Below, piece after piece: positions 63,148-64,000 of a stretch of DNA of 64,000 bases (its first letter is position 1; every line of letters begins with the position of its first letter). Origin of the DNA: Trichocoleus sp. (lineage in GTDB: Bacteria; Cyanobacteriota; Cyanobacteriia; Elainellales; Elainellaceae); contig DATNQD010000017.1 in assembly GCA_036702865.1 (NCBI GenBank), positions 62,001-126,000 on the forward strand, in the 5' to 3' direction. The notes under the pieces were generated by a model. It was not told the DNA's origin. It was given only the letters and a program-made list of their open reading frames with translations, and ran no database searches. The position numbers were made by a program, and so were the translations under genes.

Positions 63148-63420
63148 TTAATAAGCACCGCGACGAGTCAGAGCGTAGTAAATAAACAGGGCAATAATTG
63201 CGCCAATGACAGCAACCACAACACCGCCAATGCTTAGAGCCGACGCTGTCAGAGCGATCGAACCCGTGGTGAACAGATTATAGAGGCTACCGCCAACAAA
63301 CGCACCAATAATGCCTAGCAACATCGTACCCAGGATACCGCCACCCTGACGACCAGGATAAATTGCTTTAGCCAGTGCACCTGCAATCAAACCTAATACG
63401 ATCCAAGCCAAAATATTCAT
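63148..63420 (-). CDS. GlsB/YeaQ/YmgE-family stress membrane protein
   Basis: 90 residues, three hydrophobic segments: ILAWIVLGLIAGALAKAIYPG, GILGTMLLGIIGAFVGGSLYN and LSIGGVVVAVIGAIIALFIYY. The Gly-rich pattern and GRQGGGILGT are family marks. Often induced by stress. GGAGAAAG precedes the ATG. Confidence 0.9.
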   Translation of the reverse strand: MNILAWIVLGLIAGALAKAIYPGRQGGGILGTMLLGIIGAFVGGSLYNLFTTGSIALTASALSIGGVVVAVIGAIIALFIYYALTRRGAY

Positions 63421-63880
63421 TACTTTCTCCGTTGATTAAAGATTGATTCAGTAAATCTTGTTGTCCCTGTTATGCCTAATTTAACCGGTTCTGTTTCCAG
63501 GATGGACTATCAGAAGAGAGAAGAAGGGTTATGGCAGGAGGGTGAGTTCTGGCTCTGCACGGCTGATGCTTAATGTAGAGTATTTCAAGTCATTGTGAAT
63601 CAATCTTCTGCACTAAGACTGAAATTCAGTAACAAATTGGCTGTTTCTGTTCAAAATATGGCTCTAAGAATGTATAGCGCTAAATACAGGCACCAAATAT
63701 ATGACGCTAAAAGCCGTTTTCTTCGGATTGTCGGCAGTTGATTAAACTAAATGAAGTGAATCATTAGAAAGACGGAACGTTCATTGTGAGTTAAAACTCA
63801 TCACTACGGGTTATGTGGCTGATCGGATTCTTCTAAATCGTCTTTCAAAATCCTGTTCTCATGACAATGGAGTAAAGCAA
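63421..63880. other. Divergent promoter region, no gene
   Basis: 460 bp between the GlsB-like gene and the D-lactate dehydrogenase-like gene. No clear operator or RNA seen. Confidence 0.5.
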
Positions 63881-64000
63881 ATGAAAGTTGCTGTTTTCAG
63901 CACAAAGCCTTACGATGTGCGCTTTTTAGAGGAAGCCAATCGGGATCAAAAACATGAACTCGTTTTCCTTGAACCTCGCCTGACCGCTGAAACCGCTTCA
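63881..64000 (+). CDS. D-lactate dehydrogenase-like 2-hydroxyacid dehydrogenase (partial, N-terminus only)
   Basis: Forty codons to the right edge: MKVAVFSTKPYDVRFLEEAN and onward to FLEPRLTAETAS match the N-terminus of LdhA-type D-lactate dehydrogenases (substrate-binding lobe). Catalytic residues lie beyond the edge. AATGGAG precedes the ATG by about eight bases. Confidence 0.8.
   Translation, partial: MKVAVFSTKPYDVRFLEEANRDQKHELVFLEPRLTAETAS

Overview
The window is cyanobacterial DNA. Evidence: frequent GCGATCGC (HIP1-type) octamers and GATCG-rich codons, an orange carotenoid protein with its recovery protein, a pix-type phototaxis operon with a bilin-binding GAF photoreceptor, and a prohibitin and pentapeptide-repeat proteins of cyanobacterial type. 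The gene set would fit a Leptolyngbya/Oscillatoriales-like species, but genus is a guess. I see no rRNA, tRNA, CRISPR array, transposase or prophage. Both edges cut a gene: a TauE/SafE exporter on the left and a D-lactate dehydrogenase-type gene on the right.

Region 1 (about 1-22 kb) is a sulfur and metal district. It holds a TauE/SafE exporter with a small membrane protein, an orphan CysA-type ABC ATPase, a prohibitin, a LysR regulator divergent from an APC permease and two CadD-like transporters, a YidH-like protein, a Cys-rich copper-storage-like protein, an acireductone-dioxygenase-like cupin, a DUF1326-DUF2182 pair, a flavoprotein fused to an ETHE1-type persulfide dioxygenase, TauD, a TauA/SsuA-like lipoprotein, a beta-carbonic-anhydrase-family enzyme, a DUF442 phosphatase-like protein, a P1B-4 metal ATPase and WrbA. 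The most interesting signal is a 26-bp inverted repeat, TACGGTAA-N10-TTACCGTA, found upstream of five separate transcription units here (tauE unit, cysA-like, DUF1326, fusion gene, tauD). It marks a regulon that appears directed at reactive sulfur species or sulfonates. The regulator is not identified in the window.

Region 2 (22-24.5 kb) carries a secreted TPR protein and a GH10-like (DUF187/GHL10) lipoprotein-like hydrolase.

Region 3 (24.8-45.6 kb, all minus strand) has two large operons. A pixGHIJL-type phototaxis operon encodes PatA, CheY, CheW, an MCP with two bilin-type GAF domains, a hybrid CheA and an extra CheW. Directly upstream of it on the map lies a cellulose secretion operon: outer-membrane barrel, TPR scaffold, GH8 endoglucanase, BcsB, BcsA-PilZ. 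The BcsC function looks split into two genes.

Region 4 (46-52.5 kb) holds envelope proteins, an MFS transporter, a trypsin-like protease with an unusual N-terminal domain and a GAF protein. Region 5 (52.8-58.5 kb) is an aldehyde dehydrogenase followed by a potDBCA-type polyamine importer. Region 6 (58.7-64 kb) is photoprotection (OCP, FRP) followed by small stress genes, an APC permease and the start of ldhA-like.
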